Positions 53,921-63,169 are shown, numbered from the stretch's first letter. The stretch is 64,000 nucleotides of DNA from Nostoc sp. ATCC 43529 (GCA_003326205.1 LWTK01000001.1:186001-250000), one strand, 5' to 3'. A program made the numbers and translations. The notes: a model not told the origin generated them from the sequence alone.

Positions 53921-55420
53921 TTAGCGATTGCGACAAAATTTGCGATCGCTATCATCTTGAGGATATTGCCAAGAATAGGCAAAATGGCTAACTCCCTTGA
54001 GTTGGGGGGCAAATTGACGAAGTGCTTGCATTTGCACTTCTAGCGGTGGACGATTACTAATAGGTTTTCCCCACTGACCGGCTAAAGCAGGGATTATCTG
54101 GGTACCCGGTTTTGCCATACTCAAAACCCGCTGCACTTGGGAGACAATACAACTAGCATTACCGCAAGTTGCGTAAGACATGGGATGCCATTGCAGTGTG
54201 GTGGGGAATCTATCCCAAGGTTGCAAACGAGAATCATAGCCTTGTCCTACAGTTTGGTTACCATCAGGAAAAAATACTACTCCTGTGGGAATACTTTGCT
54301 GTTTTGCTGGATAACTAGCGATGGTGACAAAATCTAGAATTCCTTGCATGGCGTGGGCAACGGCAAGTTGCCACAATTCCCATTGTAAAAGTGGTTGTCT
54401 ATTGGTTGCAGGCTGAATAGATTTTTCTGCGGATGGGGGAATGCGTCCTTGCCAAAGGGGTTCGCCTTCTTGAGGATAAAGTCTATCAACTTCTGCTACG
54501 TCCCCGGCTGTGACATATCCCTTGCTCAAAAAGCGGCGAATTAAGTCCAGTCCTTTGTAATTCTGTGCCCGTTTAAATAAAGCTTCTTGAGTTGCGGGAC
54601 TAAATAGCCATAAATCTGAGACTTTGGTGGCGATGGAATCACTTCCTGCTTGTCGGGGATAACGGATGTAGTCCAATAACAAGCCATCTGGACGGCGGCG
54701 TAAAACTTCTTGTACTAATTGGTAGTAGTCACGTTTTGCTTGGGGGTTGTAGGGGTCGATAAATACTTGAGAGCTATTGTCTACAACATATAAGCTTGTT
54801 TGACCTTTGCCATTGCGAGCGATCGCAGCTTCTCTATCTTTTCGCTGGGCATAAGTATAGCCGAAATTTGTGGTAAACATCCAAGCATAAACCTTCAAAC
54901 CCCGTTGCCGAGCTTTTTGAATCGCTACAGAAAGCAAATCGATGTTTTCTGTTCCTGGAGTACGAATTACAGAAGGCCAAACCGTCGGGTTACTAGTTGC
55001 TGGCAATAACACTTGCCCGTCGTAAAATACTTCTAAATAAACTTGGTTATAGCCACCGTTAACAATCCGATCCATAACCAGATCGATTGTTCCTGGCTGA
55101 ATATCGCAGGGATACAAGCGCAACCAAAGTGCTTGGATTTGCGGCCAAGTCCTAGAACGGCACTCACGTAATTCCTGTGCCTGTTCTTGTAATATTTTTT
55201 GATATCGAGCCTGGGCATTTTGATTGCCTTTGAGGGCTGACAAACGTAAGTTTTCTTTTTCTCGCGCCGCCGTTGGTGATAACTGACAATACTGTGTTAC
55301 TTGCGCCCTTGCTGGTTGGTTCCCAAAGCTAGAAAGTAATGAGCTACTACTGAAAACAACAGCGAATAGGCGTCGCCAAAATAATTTCGATCTTGCAACG
55401 TTCAAAGGACGATTAAACAT
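53921..55420 (-). CDS. Glycoside hydrolase-like (GHL10/DUF187) exported protein
   Basis: A 499-residue protein. The N terminus has a signal-like segment (LFAVVFSSSSLLSSFGNQPA ending in RA-Q). The TIM-barrel domain includes VNGGYNQVYLEVFYDGQVLL near 115, GLKVYAWMFTTNFGYTYAQ near 178, PDGLLLDYIRYPRQAG near 245 with the DYIRYP family motif, and LQWHPMSYATCGN near 415. Members hydrolyse or modify glycans of the cell envelope, but substrates are mostly unknown. ATG at 55420. No operon partner; it converges with mobA with 7 bp between stops. Confidence 0.85.
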   Translation of the reverse strand: MFNRPLNVARSKLFWRRLFAVVFSSSSLLSSFGNQPARAQVTQYCQLSPTAAREKENLRLSALKGNQNAQARYQKILQEQAQELRECRSRTWPQIQALWLRLYPCDIQPGTIDLVMDRIVNGGYNQVYLEVFYDGQVLLPATSNPTVWPSVIRTPGTENIDLLSVAIQKARQRGLKVYAWMFTTNFGYTYAQRKDREAAIARNGKGQTSLYVVDNSSQVFIDPYNPQAKRDYYQLVQEVLRRRPDGLLLDYIRYPRQAGSDSIATKVSDLWLFSPATQEALFKRAQNYKGLDLIRRFLSKGYVTAGDVAEVDRLYPQEGEPLWQGRIPPSAEKSIQPATNRQPLLQWELWQLAVAHAMQGILDFVTIASYPAKQQSIPTGVVFFPDGNQTVGQGYDSRLQPWDRFPTTLQWHPMSYATCGNASCIVSQVQRVLSMAKPGTQIIPALAGQWGKPISNRPPLEVQMQALRQFAPQLKGVSHFAYSWQYPQDDSDRKFCRNR

Positions 55421-56068
55421 ACCTGGTAGTAGATGGACACAAAAATCAATTACTCCAACTCAGATGGTTATAAGCAACTTGTATAAAATTATATAGTTGA
55501 GTAATCAGGGTTTTAAAACCTACTTTTTCAAGACTGGCAAACATCTATTTCTGTTGCCGTATTTTTTTGTAAACATATAAATACATAAACTTGGATATAA
55601 AACACATATAGCAGGCAACAGGCAATAGGCAACAGGCAAAAGAATTGAAAGTCCTTTGATGTCAAGGTTTTATCATCAGTTTATGTCCTAAACTATCCTT
55701 CGACTGCTATAAATACAAACCGAGTTTACCCTGGTATGAGATAAACTCTACTCTGCCCTAATTATTGAAAATCTGCCAAAATCAATGTGATTTTTGGACT
55801 AAGGATACTGTAACTTACACTTAATATTTTTTTAACGTCAAAATGTATACTTTTAAATTTTCCCCTAGTAGGATAGAAGCTTTGAAACATCATCTAAGGG
55901 ATTATGAATTAGTTTAGTATAAAATTTTAAATTTTGAACTCAGACTGAGATTCAAGTTAAGTAAGGTTACCAAGAGTGGAGGCGGAGTGTCTCCAGCTCC
56001 ACTCAAGATTGAAGAATCAAAACTTGAGACTGCTGACTCTTAATCATGGAATAGGTAATAGTTAAGAG
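55421..56068. other. Intergenic region between the GHL10 gene and psb27
   Basis: A short GGCAACA/GGCAATA heptamer stretch lies at about 55612-55642. A bulged hairpin is at 55974-56004 (GAGTGGAG with CTCCACTC, inner GGAG/CTCC), perhaps the psb27 terminator. No ORF. Confidence 0.5.
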
Positions 56069-56467
56069 TTAACCGCCACGCTTGAGTGCTGATTCTACCT
56101 GCTGTAACTCCTTCTCTAAGCGACTTTTGAGTTTTTCGGGTACGGGACGATTAGGGTAAGAACTGTAGTGTCCAGCTAGGGAGTTGAGAGCTGTTCGCAT
56201 AGTTGTAAAGGAGCCAAGGCCAGAAACAGAGTTAGCTCGTTGGTAACGAGCTGAAAAGTCATTTATTTTTTGACGCGCTTCTGCTTGAATTGCTGCTTTG
56301 TTTGGTGAATCTGGTGATAAATTTATGGCCTCTCTCATGATGTTAACCACAGCCAAAGTGTCTTGGCGATAATCACCAGTCAAACTATCTGGACTGCCAG
56401 AACAACCCATCAAGCCGATAGATACAACCAAAACCAGTGCAAGCAGACGCGACCAATAGCGCTTCAT
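56069..56467 (-). CDS. psb27: Photosystem II assembly lipoprotein Psb27
   Basis: A 132-residue lumenal lipoprotein that binds CP43 in assembling or repaired photosystem II before the Mn cluster forms. The signal is MKRYWSRLLALVLVVSIG followed by the lipobox LMGC (Cys near residue 21). The mature four-helix domain includes LTGDYRQDTLAVVNIMREAI, EARQKINDFSARYQR and YSSYPNRPVPEKLKSRLEKE, all characteristic of the family. ATG 56467 is preferred; another ATG two codons upstream is also possible. Monocistronic by context. Confidence 0.95.
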   Translation of the reverse strand: MKRYWSRLLALVLVVSIGLMGCSGSPDSLTGDYRQDTLAVVNIMREAINLSPDSPNKAAIQAEARQKINDFSARYQRANSVSGLGSFTTMRTALNSLAGHYSSYPNRPVPEKLKSRLEKELQQVESALKRGG

Positions 56468-56540
56468 ATGCATTAACTAAAAGAATACGTAAATCAACGT
56501 CCATCGTATCCTGGATTGGTATCTTGGGGATCATTTTACT

Positions 56541-56812
56541 GGGGAATGGGGCATGGGGCAGAGGGGCAGGGGAAGCAGGGGGGCAGGGGAAGCAGGGGGG
56601 CAGGGGGAGCAGGGGAGGCAGGGGAAGAAAAAACTAATGACAAATGACTAATGACAAATGACCAATGACTAATGACAAATGACTAATGACAAATGACTAA
56701 TGACTAATGACTAATGACAAATGACTAATGACAAATGACTAATGACTAATGACTAATGACAAATGACTAATGACAAATGACTAATGACTAATGACTAATG
56801 ACTAATGACTCT
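56541..56812. repeat. Long heptamer array next to cofH
   Basis: 56541-56626 repeats GGGGCAG/GGGGAAGCA-type units. About 56634-56812 is an almost uninterrupted array of TGACAAA and TGACTAA units (around 24). It ends inside the cofH coding sequence and gives that gene its last codons. Confidence 0.9.
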
Positions 56813-57940
56813 TTGATAAAGCGTATCCCGTTGTTGGTAAGGTCTTCCTAAAGAAGCGATCGCAGTTTGTAATGCTTCCACTTCCATGCACGTACCGCCT
56901 AAGGCACCTGCCATTGTGGTGATGTGTTCTTCCATTAGGGTGCCGCCAATATCGTTACAACCCCAAACTAAGGCTTCTGTTGCACCGGCAAGTCCCAGTT
57001 TTACCCAACTCTGCTGATGGTTGGGAATCCAATTTCCTAAGTAAATCCGGGCTACAGCGCCTAATAGTAGTGCATCTTGCAATATCGGTTGGTCGCGTCC
57101 GACGCGGCGACGTAAAGGTTTGGGTGCTTCTTGCCCAACGAAGGGTAATAAAATAAACTCTGTAATCCGTGCTGGATATTCCCGATCGCTGGCTATTTTT
57201 TGCAGCGATCGCAGTTTTTCTAAATGCCCAATTTGCTGTTCGTGGCTTTCAATATGCCCAGATAGCATGGTACTGGTGGTATGTAAGCCTAGTTTGTGAG
57301 CGGTGCTGATAATTTCTAACCAAGTTGCTGTATCAATTTTTTCTGGACACAGTATCCGCCTGACTGTATCATCTAATACTTCTGCTGCTGTTCCTGGCAT
57401 TGAACCAACACCAGCATCTCGCAAAGCAGCAATCACATCAGCGTATTCCAGTCCGTCAAGTCTGGCGATAAATTGCACTTCCTGGGGAGAAAAAGCGTGT
57501 AGATGTATCTGAGGAAATTCCTGTTTAATTGTTTCTACTAATTTGAGGTAATAGGGCAAAGATTTGCCGTTGATTTGTGCTTGGGGATTTAATCCCCCTT
57601 GCATACAAATTTCGGTCGCACCCCGTTGCACTGCATCTGCGGCCTTTTCCAAAATTTGTGCCCAATCCAACCAATATGCGCCTGTATCGCCATCATCTCG
57701 ACGGAAGGCACAAAAACTACAGTGTTGTTCGCAAATATTAGTAAAATTGATATTACGATTTATTACGTAGGTAACTGTATCACCTGCTTGTGCGTGGCGT
57801 AGAGTATCAGATGTGATACGTATTGCAGCGATCGCCTCTGGTTCGGTTTGTTGTAACAATACCACCCCTTCTTCGGGAGATAAATCATACCCCATTAAGG
57901 CACGCTCAAGAATTTTTTCAACAGAAATTTTTGTTACCAT
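56795..57940 (-). CDS. cofH: Deazaflavin (FO) synthase subunit CofH
   Basis: A 381-residue radical-SAM enzyme. It joins 5-amino-6-(D-ribitylamino)uracil with a tyrosine-derived radical, the first half of FO synthesis (CofG does the second); the deazaflavin serves as a photolyase antenna. The [4Fe-4S] motif [18 protein letters not shown] lies near residue 65. Typical also are [12 protein letters not shown] near 109 and [14 protein letters not shown] near 335. The final residues VISH and the stop are encoded by TGACTAA repeat units, so the native C terminus was altered or truncated slightly. No cofG is adjacent. ATG at 57940. Confidence 0.93.
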   Translation of the reverse strand: MVTKISVEKILERALMGYDLSPEEGVVLLQQTEPEAIAAIRITSDTLRHAQAGDTVTYVINRNINFTNICEQHCSFCAFRRDDGDTGAYWLDWAQILEKAADAVQRGATEICMQGGLNPQAQINGKSLPYYLKLVETIKQEFPQIHLHAFSPQEVQFIARLDGLEYADVIAALRDAGVGSMPGTAAEVLDDTVRRILCPEKIDTATWLEIISTAHKLGLHTTSTMLSGHIESHEQQIGHLEKLRSLQKIASDREYPARITEFILLPFVGQEAPKPLRRRVGRDQPILQDALLLGAVARIYLGNWIPNHQQSWVKLGLAGATEALVWGCNDIGGTLMEEHITTMAGALGGTCMEVEALQTAIASLGRPYQQRDTLYQRVISH

Positions 57941-58286
57941 TACTTTCTTAATCTTCTCTTGAAAATTTTTAATTTATGAACTTGTAAGTAATATAATTTT
58001 ACTTAAAAAATACATCAAATACTGAAAAATTCCATGCTTAAATGTAAGTTTTTGTTGGAAAATTAGTTGTTGAAAATTTATTTCGTTTATACGAATTTAA
58101 TTAATGATTGCAACACATCCTTGGGTTAAGACGCGATGAATCGCGTCTCTACAAATGGTCTATTTGTCACATTCTTTTTTCCAAGTTTACATAAACAAAA
58201 AAATAGTGTGGCTTTTGTACCACAACTATTTTGACGTATTAATGCAGATTTTTATCTTGGAAATCCTCAGTCAAGTGCTGATATGA
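57941..58286. other. Intergenic region upstream of cofH
   Basis: AT-rich, with the hairpin repeat at 58129-58148. No small ORF or recognised regulatory RNA. Confidence 0.5.
58129..58148. repeat. GACGCG hairpin repeat (copy 6)
   Basis: AGACGCGAT and ATCGCGTCT pair around GA, followed by CTACA as in the other copies at 3764, 18126, 23971, 36208 and 49639. Confidence 0.7.
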
Positions 58287-59456
58287 CTAATTTGTCCTTG
58301 GTTGTGGTGTTCGTCGATGCTGTATTAGCAATCCAATACCCATACCAATACCGACAATGGCAGTAAAGTAGAATAAACCAATCAATCGGATATAAATTGG
58401 TGGTGCGATCGCTTCAACTTCAACTTCTTGTGCTACTTTTACTGGTGTAAATTGACGGCTAGATCCTGGGTTGGGAGTTGCTTCCACTTCAACTTTATGT
58501 GGCGCACCATCAAAAAATTGTTCTTGCCATGTTAACTTACCTTCTTGGTCGGTAAGTCCTTTGTAGGCAAAGACTGTTAAATTATCTTCTAGAGCGATCG
58601 CTCTTACTTGCAAGATTACATCTTTGATGGGTTGTCCTGTGCTGCTATCCTTCACTTGTAACCCTAAATTCGCAAGTTTACCGACAGTCGCGTTTTTATC
58701 TCCTTGGAGTTGAATTTCCAATCCTTGCGATTTTTGAGATGATGGTGCGATGGCTTCAGTATCCCTTGAGTGGTGTCCACTGTTATGAGCTTCGGCGACT
58801 TCTGCACTAATATTAATAAATAAAAGAGCTAATATAGCTACCACTATCAAGCTACTTAATAAAAGGCGCACTGATTGGGGTGCAATTTCTCCTTGTTGTA
58901 TTTCTTGTTGTCCGCCAATAACCCAACCACCAAGCAATCCAACTGCTAATAAAATGGCTGCGATAACAACAAAATATTTATATTTAAGTGGATTTTCTCT
59001 GACATTAAGATTTAAAGTTTGCTCATAGGGAGCAAAGGAATTTGCTACCAAAGGTGACACTTTAACTAGCAACTGATAATTTCCCCGAATGGGTAACATC
59101 TGCTGAATTTCTAGCTTCCCATCAGGTGCAACGGCATCCATTTGCAACAGTTTTGTTCCCTCAACAATCGGAAAATCTGTTGTTAACCAGGGATTAGATG
59201 GCGGTGTCAAAATTTGCAAGTTGATTTTGGCATTTTCTAAAGATTTACCCGCCGCATCAACAGCTTCTAGTGTTAGATTAACAGGAGATTGATGTCTTTC
59301 GGTTCCAGCTTCAAAGGGAAGAATACGTTCTAAAGGTGGGTTTGTAGAAAGTATCACTCTAGAAGTAGGAATTTGAGAATTACCTACTAGGGAATAAAGA
59401 ATCGACAAAGTGATGCAAACAGCACTGATAACTCCAAATATTCGATATTTTTTCAT
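58287..59456 (-). CDS. Membrane protein with extracytoplasmic beta domains
   Basis: A 389-residue protein of unrecognised family. It has an N-terminal hydrophobic segment (IFGVISAVCITLSILYSLVG), a beta-sandwich-like extracytoplasmic region (about 35-150), two central membrane helices (FVVIAAILLAVGLLGGWVIG and LLLSSLIVVAILALLFINI), a His-containing loop AEAHNSGHHSRD, a second Ig-like region (about 250-345) and a final helix (LIGLFYFTAIVGIGMGIGLL). Segments like DAAGKSLENAKINLQI and DSSTGQPIKDVILQV resemble CopC/Big-type domains. The His loop and the neighbourhood suggest a role in metal handling; this is inference. It lies downstream of the CbtB-like gene on the same strand. Confidence 0.65.
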   Translation of the reverse strand: MKKYRIFGVISAVCITLSILYSLVGNSQIPTSRVILSTNPPLERILPFEAGTERHQSPVNLTLEAVDAAGKSLENAKINLQILTPPSNPWLTTDFPIVEGTKLLQMDAVAPDGKLEIQQMLPIRGNYQLLVKVSPLVANSFAPYEQTLNLNVRENPLKYKYFVVIAAILLAVGLLGGWVIGGQQEIQQGEIAPQSVRLLLSSLIVVAILALLFINISAEVAEAHNSGHHSRDTEAIAPSSQKSQGLEIQLQGDKNATVGKLANLGLQVKDSSTGQPIKDVILQVRAIALEDNLTVFAYKGLTDQEGKLTWQEQFFDGAPHKVEVEATPNPGSSRQFTPVKVAQEVEVEAIAPPIYIRLIGLFYFTAIVGIGMGIGLLIQHRRTPQPRTN

Positions 59457-59546
59457 AGAAGCTGAGGTTGAGGAAGGATGAAGATGCTAATTAACAAGCA
59501 ACCAATCTATTATTTGATTGGAAAAAAACTTTCTTTTTTTAGCCAC

Positions 59547-59581
59547 CAGTCGCCAAAATTTAAAATCAATTTTGACGACTG
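59547..59581 (-). terminator. Hairpin downstream of the CbtB-like gene
   Basis: CAGTCG-C-CAAAATT and AATTTTG-A-CGACTG pair with one internal mismatch around a 7-nt loop. It lies between the CbtB-like gene and the next gene on the same strand; the AT-rich inner stem is unusual for a terminator. Confidence 0.45.
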
Positions 59582-59662
59582 ACTCCTGAATTCGATTTTG
59601 ATAACTTTATTAGGTGTCAAACCATTGTCTAATCCACCAGCAAAATTTTGGAATTAGATAAT

Positions 59663-59854
59663 TTAGTGACATGCAACGCCTAAAGTGTGATGCCGTGCTG
59701 AATGTGCTGCGTTGTGCGCCGCAGGATAGGTGGAGAACAAGGCAGTCCAAATAATCAAAGAAGATAGCAGCATATAAAGCGTTATCTGCACTGGCTTGGA
59801 CAAGGTAATACTTGCGGTCTTCTGTAATACTGAAATATGAGAAAAACTACTCAT
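59663..59854 (-). CDS. CbtB-like small His-rich membrane protein
   Basis: A 63-residue protein with one transmembrane helix (ITLYMLLSSLIIWTALF) and the C-terminal signature HNAAHSARHHTLGVACH, which matches the metal-binding tail of CbtB (proposed subunit of a cobalt transporter, usually paired with CbtA and under cobalamin riboswitch control). Here there is no CbtA neighbour and no recognisable B12 box upstream. The next gene on the strand encodes the extracytoplasmic membrane protein. Co or Cu/Fe binding by the His tail is likely; the cargo is unproven. ATG at 59854, single strong candidate start. Confidence 0.8.
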   Translation of the reverse strand: MSSFSHISVLQKTASITLSKPVQITLYMLLSSLIIWTALFSTYPAAHNAAHSARHHTLGVACH

Positions 59855-60495
59855 TTTTGACCTCGGATAATTAATTTGGGTAATTTATGAATCAAAGGGC
59901 ATGATACCAATTGATTGCAAAAAGATATACGATAAAGTTCCTATTTGACAAGTGGGTATGAAATGTCTTGGGTAATTTGCCCTTAGTGAATACTATACTA
60001 TTCTTTCAAGATTGGCTAATGATATGCAGAAATTTACACACAAAGTCCATACAAATAACAAAACAATGACACATGATTTTGAATAACGCGAAAATGACAT
60101 ATCGAGATTAATTAAAAATTAAAAACGTTATGTTGCCAAATATAGAAAATTCTTTAAGATCCGATTTATTTTGTCGGTCAGCCAATTAAATATGCTACAT
60201 CTTAGCAACAGGTTCTCGCTGACGTTCGGTTTCCAGGTAATATGATATACATTGTTTGAAATTTAATTACTGTTAAAGTAGTAACTATATCAAAAGTAGA
60301 TATTAGAAATTATCTAATTTTGGTTTTATTTATACTTGTGATTAAGTAAAAATGCTGTTAAAAATGAAAAAATTTACCTAGAGTTTTCTAGGACAGCTAA
60401 TCACAGGAAAATCCCACAAGCAACAAGGAAACAGGAATACTCTACTTTCTATTTTTAAAGCAGATTTTAACTTGATGTAAATTGAATCACTTTGG

Positions 60496-60514
60496 TAACA
60501 GTTTTGAAGCATTT
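60496..60514 (+). promoter_or_regulatory. Shared upstream motif, copy 1 (oxidase gene)
   Basis: TAACAGTTTTGAAGCATTT. It matches 16 of 19 bases of TAATAGTTTTGAAGTGTTT at 61779-61797, upstream of the lipoprotein gene, in the same orientation. It sits just upstream of the -35-like box, where an activator could bind. Confidence 0.5.
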
Positions 60515-60522
60515 ACAACTTA

Positions 60523-60549
60523 TTGACAATAATTTTTAATTCATATAAT
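60523..60549 (+). promoter_or_regulatory. Promoter-like boxes of the oxidase gene
   Basis: TTGACA at 60523-60528 and TATAAT at 60544-60549. The spacing of 15 bp is shorter than optimal, so an activator may be required, or a shifted -10 (TAATAT) is used. Confidence 0.5.
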
Positions 60550-60561
60550 ATACACAAGGAT

Positions 60562-60582
60562 AATTGCAAATAATTTTCAATT
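60562..60582. promoter_or_regulatory. Candidate operator (Fur-box-like inverted repeat)
   Basis: AATTGCAAAT-A-ATTTTCAATT is a 21-bp inverted repeat with one mismatch per arm. It lies directly downstream of the -10 box and 25 bp before the ATG, a typical repressor position. It is AT-rich and similar in form, though not in exact sequence, to cyanobacterial Fur sites. Confidence 0.45.
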
Positions 60583-60607
60583 CTTTCGCTGCTAACTGTT
60601 AACTGTC

Positions 60608-61639
60608 ATGCCCAACAACTTTGCTCTGGGTAACGAAAAACTTTGGAGTCGCCGTCAATTACTAAAACTGGGCTTAGCAGGTGTGGGAGTGACTGGTGCA
60701 GCTGCACTTTGGCAGACGTTAAATCTACAAAGTCAGTCAATAGTCAAGGTGCCACCATTTGATTTTGATATGGAAGCATCAGATAACGTTGCTAAACCGA
60801 CGAAGATGCTAAGGGATTTTGACTATGGGACGCTCAAGCAAGAAAATGGGCGTACTATCCGAGAATTTCAGTTAACTGCTGGTACTTCCATTATTCAACT
60901 AAATAGTGCTGTCTCTTACAACATCTGGGATTTAAACGGGCGCATACCAGGGCCAACGCTACGGGCCAAAGAAGGCGAACGCGTGCGAATATTATTTCTC
61001 AATAACGCTGGACATTCTCACTCTTTACATTTTCATGGGGTCCATCCAGCAGAAATGGATGGTATTCGTCCAGTCAGCAACGGCAAAGCCACAATTTATG
61101 AATTTGATGCCGAACCTTATGGCGTTCACTTATACCACTGTCATATTGAACCAGTTACCCGTCACATTGCCAAGGGACTGTACGGGATGTTTATCATCGA
61201 TCCTCCGACTCCCCGTCCGCCAGCTGATGAAATTGTATTAGTGATGGCTGGGTATGACGTGAATGATGATAGCCATAATGAGTATTACGCCTTTAACGGC
61301 CTGCCTCATCATTACATGCATCATCCCATTCCTATTTATCAAAATCAGTTGATTCGGCTGTACGTCCTCAACATTATTGAATACGATCCGGCAGTCACCT
61401 TTCACCTCCACGCTAACTTTTTTGATGTCTATCGCTACGGCATGAGTATGACTGCAAGTGAAAAAACTGATGTGCTGACGATGGGTGTAGCAGAAAGGCA
61501 CATTTTAGAATTTGCTTTTCGCTACCCAGGTAAATATATGTTTCATCCTCATCAAGATGCGATCGCTGAAAACGGTTGTATGGGTCAATTTGAAGTAATT
61601 GCTAACAGTAAATCTCAAAAAAATGTTAACAATTCCTGA
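60608..61639 (+). CDS. Two-domain multicopper oxidase
   Basis: A 343-residue exported oxidase. The N terminus has a Tat-type signal (SRRQLLKLGLAGVGVTGAAA). Domain 1 has GRIPGPTLRAKEGERVRI, HSHSLHFHGVHPAEMDG (trinuclear-site His) and LYHCHIEPVTRHIAKGLYGM (type 1 Cys-His and bridging His). Domain 2 has VTFHLHANFFDVYRYG and YMFHPHQDAIAENGCMG, where HPH replaces HCH, so only domain 1 keeps a type 1 copper. This is the layout of two-domain, trimeric laccase-like oxidases. Its neighbours (ferritin-like protein, FTR1) suggest oxidation of Fe(II) before uptake, as with Fet3 in yeast; that substrate is inference. ATG at 60608. Confidence 0.88.
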   Translation: MPNNFALGNEKLWSRRQLLKLGLAGVGVTGAAALWQTLNLQSQSIVKVPPFDFDMEASDNVAKPTKMLRDFDYGTLKQENGRTIREFQLTAGTSIIQLNSAVSYNIWDLNGRIPGPTLRAKEGERVRILFLNNAGHSHSLHFHGVHPAEMDGIRPVSNGKATIYEFDAEPYGVHLYHCHIEPVTRHIAKGLYGMFIIDPPTPRPPADEIVLVMAGYDVNDDSHNEYYAFNGLPHHYMHHPIPIYQNQLIRLYVLNIIEYDPAVTFHLHANFFDVYRYGMSMTASEKTDVLTMGVAERHILEFAFRYPGKYMFHPHQDAIAENGCMGQFEVIANSKSQKNVNNS

Positions 61640-61778
61640 CAAAATCATCAGTAATTCTTGGTCAAAATACTTAATTCGGAATAAATAGGTTAAAAATTTA
61701 AATCAACTATTTGATAAAAAATATCATTATATGCGAAAGTAAATTCTATGACAATTCTTCAAAAAAACAACTTTTTAG

Positions 61779-61797
61779 TAATAGTTTTGAAGTGTTT
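61779..61797 (+). promoter_or_regulatory. Shared upstream motif, copy 2 (lipoprotein gene)
   Basis: TAATAGTTTTGAAGTGTTT, 35 bp before the lipoprotein ATG; the counterpart of 60496-60514. No good -10 box is evident between it and the start. Confidence 0.45.
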
Positions 61798-61832
61798 GAA
61801 TTAATACGTTTTAAATTGTGTGAGGAGCAAAG

Positions 61833-62873
61833 ATGATAAAATTTCGCTATATCTGTTTAACTGTTGCGACTGCGGCAATAATTACCTTGAGTTCCTGTAG
61901 CAGTACGCCAACCGCAGAAAATCCCTCAGCCCCAGTTGCTACTCCTCAAGCTACAGAAGCAGCAGCAAATAATAGCAGTCATAGCGGTCACGGTGGTAAA
62001 GAAAAAATCAACATTAATACTGCTATATTGTCAGAATTAGATAAATTTGAAGCCAAACTAGGTGTACCGGCTTTATCTAACAAAATTCAGGCGAATCGGC
62101 CCTACGGTAGTCCAGAAGATTTAGTCACAAAAAAAGTGATTACTCAAGAACAATTCGACCAAATTAAAGACCAGGTTGGCGTTCAAGAAGTAGTACTTAC
62201 AGGTGAAGCCAAAGATGTTGACTATATGTCTAAATTAGGCTTAATGAAAGGACATCTTTTAGTAGCAAAAGAACTGCTAGATCAAAATCAGCCGAAACAG
62301 GCAGAACCTCATATTGGGCATCCAGTTGAAGAGATTTATGTTGATGTAGAAGACCAACTTAATGAGCGCAAAGTTAAAGAATTTAAGACAACTTTGGTGA
62401 GTTTGCAAGATTTAGTAAAATCTAGTCCCAAGGATAGTAAAGTTAAAACTAATTTTACTTCTTCAGTGGCAGCGGTTGATGGAGCGATCGCAGCTTTACC
62501 AGCACCAGAACGTTCCAAACCGGGATTTGTATTACAGGTAATTAACGAATTACTGGATGCAGCGAACTCAGAATATGGCGCGGCGATCGCAGATGGTAAG
62601 ATATCCGCAGCAATTGAGTATCAAGACTCTCGTGGATTTGTCATCTACGCCAATGAATTATACAAAGGAATTTCCAGCCAAGTAGCTCAACAAGATGCCC
62701 AAGCAGATAAAGCAATTAATACTAGTTTCGCTGAACTGGTAAAAGTTTGGCCTGCCGCAATTCCACCAGCTAAACCGGTAAAGACTCCAGAGGATGTTAC
62801 CAAATTGGTGAAAACCATTGAGGAAAACTCTCAAAAAGTGATTGATAAATCTAGTTCCCAAGCACAGCGATAA
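61833..62873 (+). CDS. Lipoprotein with HHH-like and helical metal-binding-like domains
   Basis: A 346-residue predicted lipoprotein (signal IKFRYICLTVATAAIITLSS with lipobox LSSC near residue 22). A His-containing linker SHSGHGGKEK follows. Residues about 57-115 (ININTAILSELDKFEAKLG, then NRPYGSPEDLVTKKVITQEQ) resemble a ComEA-type helix-hairpin-helix. Residues about 130-340 form a helical bundle with AEPHIGHPVEEIYVDVEDQL near 155, a His/Glu-rich motif that could bind metal. It lies between the multicopper oxidase and ferritin-like genes, so it may be the periplasmic iron-binding partner that EfeO/FtrA provide elsewhere; no direct homology to those is evident. AGGAG at 61823-61827 supports the ATG. 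Confidence 0.72.
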   Translation: MIKFRYICLTVATAAIITLSSCSSTPTAENPSAPVATPQATEAAANNSSHSGHGGKEKININTAILSELDKFEAKLGVPALSNKIQANRPYGSPEDLVTKKVITQEQFDQIKDQVGVQEVVLTGEAKDVDYMSKLGLMKGHLLVAKELLDQNQPKQAEPHIGHPVEEIYVDVEDQLNERKVKEFKTTLVSLQDLVKSSPKDSKVKTNFTSSVAAVDGAIAALPAPERSKPGFVLQVINELLDAANSEYGAAIADGKISAAIEYQDSRGFVIYANELYKGISSQVAQQDAQADKAINTSFAELVKVWPAAIPPAKPVKTPEDVTKLVKTIEENSQKVIDKSSSQAQR

Positions 62874-62934
62874 CATTTTGATTTAATGGGAAGCTTAGGG
62901 TAAGGTGTTTAAAATTAGGAGAAAGTTAAGAGTT

Positions 62935-63120
62935 AGGAGCTATGGAGTCAAAAGTTAGGAGTTAGAAGTTAGGAGTTAGGAGTTAAGAGTTAAGAGTTAG
63001 GAGTTAAGAGTTAAGAGTTATAAGAAATTTTCAACTTCTTACTTTTAACTCCCAACTCCTCACTCCTCACTCCTCACTCCTCACTCCTCACTCCTCACTC
63101 CTCACTCCCAACTCATAGCT
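62935..63120. repeat. Composite inverted heptamer element G (sister of element A)
   Basis: Left: GTTAGGA/GTTAAGA units (62935-63020). The core has ATAAGAAATTTTCAACTTCT. Right: CTCCTCA units (about 63045-63110). It shares the core word GAAATTTTCAACT and both arm types with 14838-14994. It fills the gap between the lipoprotein and ferritin-like genes. Confidence 0.85.
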
Positions 63121-63169
63121 CCTAATTCATAACTAATTACACTCTATTCGTCACTTCAATTAACAACTG

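Larger units (their letters stand above)
59855..60607. other. Divergent regulatory region of the metal locus
   Basis: A 750-bp AT-rich stretch between the CbtB-like gene (minus) and the multicopper oxidase gene (plus). Features near the oxidase are listed separately. No ORF or riboswitch core (B12 box) was found. Confidence 0.55.

Noticed and set aside
59855..60200. Cobalamin riboswitch upstream of the CbtB-like gene
   Set aside because: No B12 box (GCCACTG or complement) or conserved helices could be seen by eye; a covariance-model search would decide.
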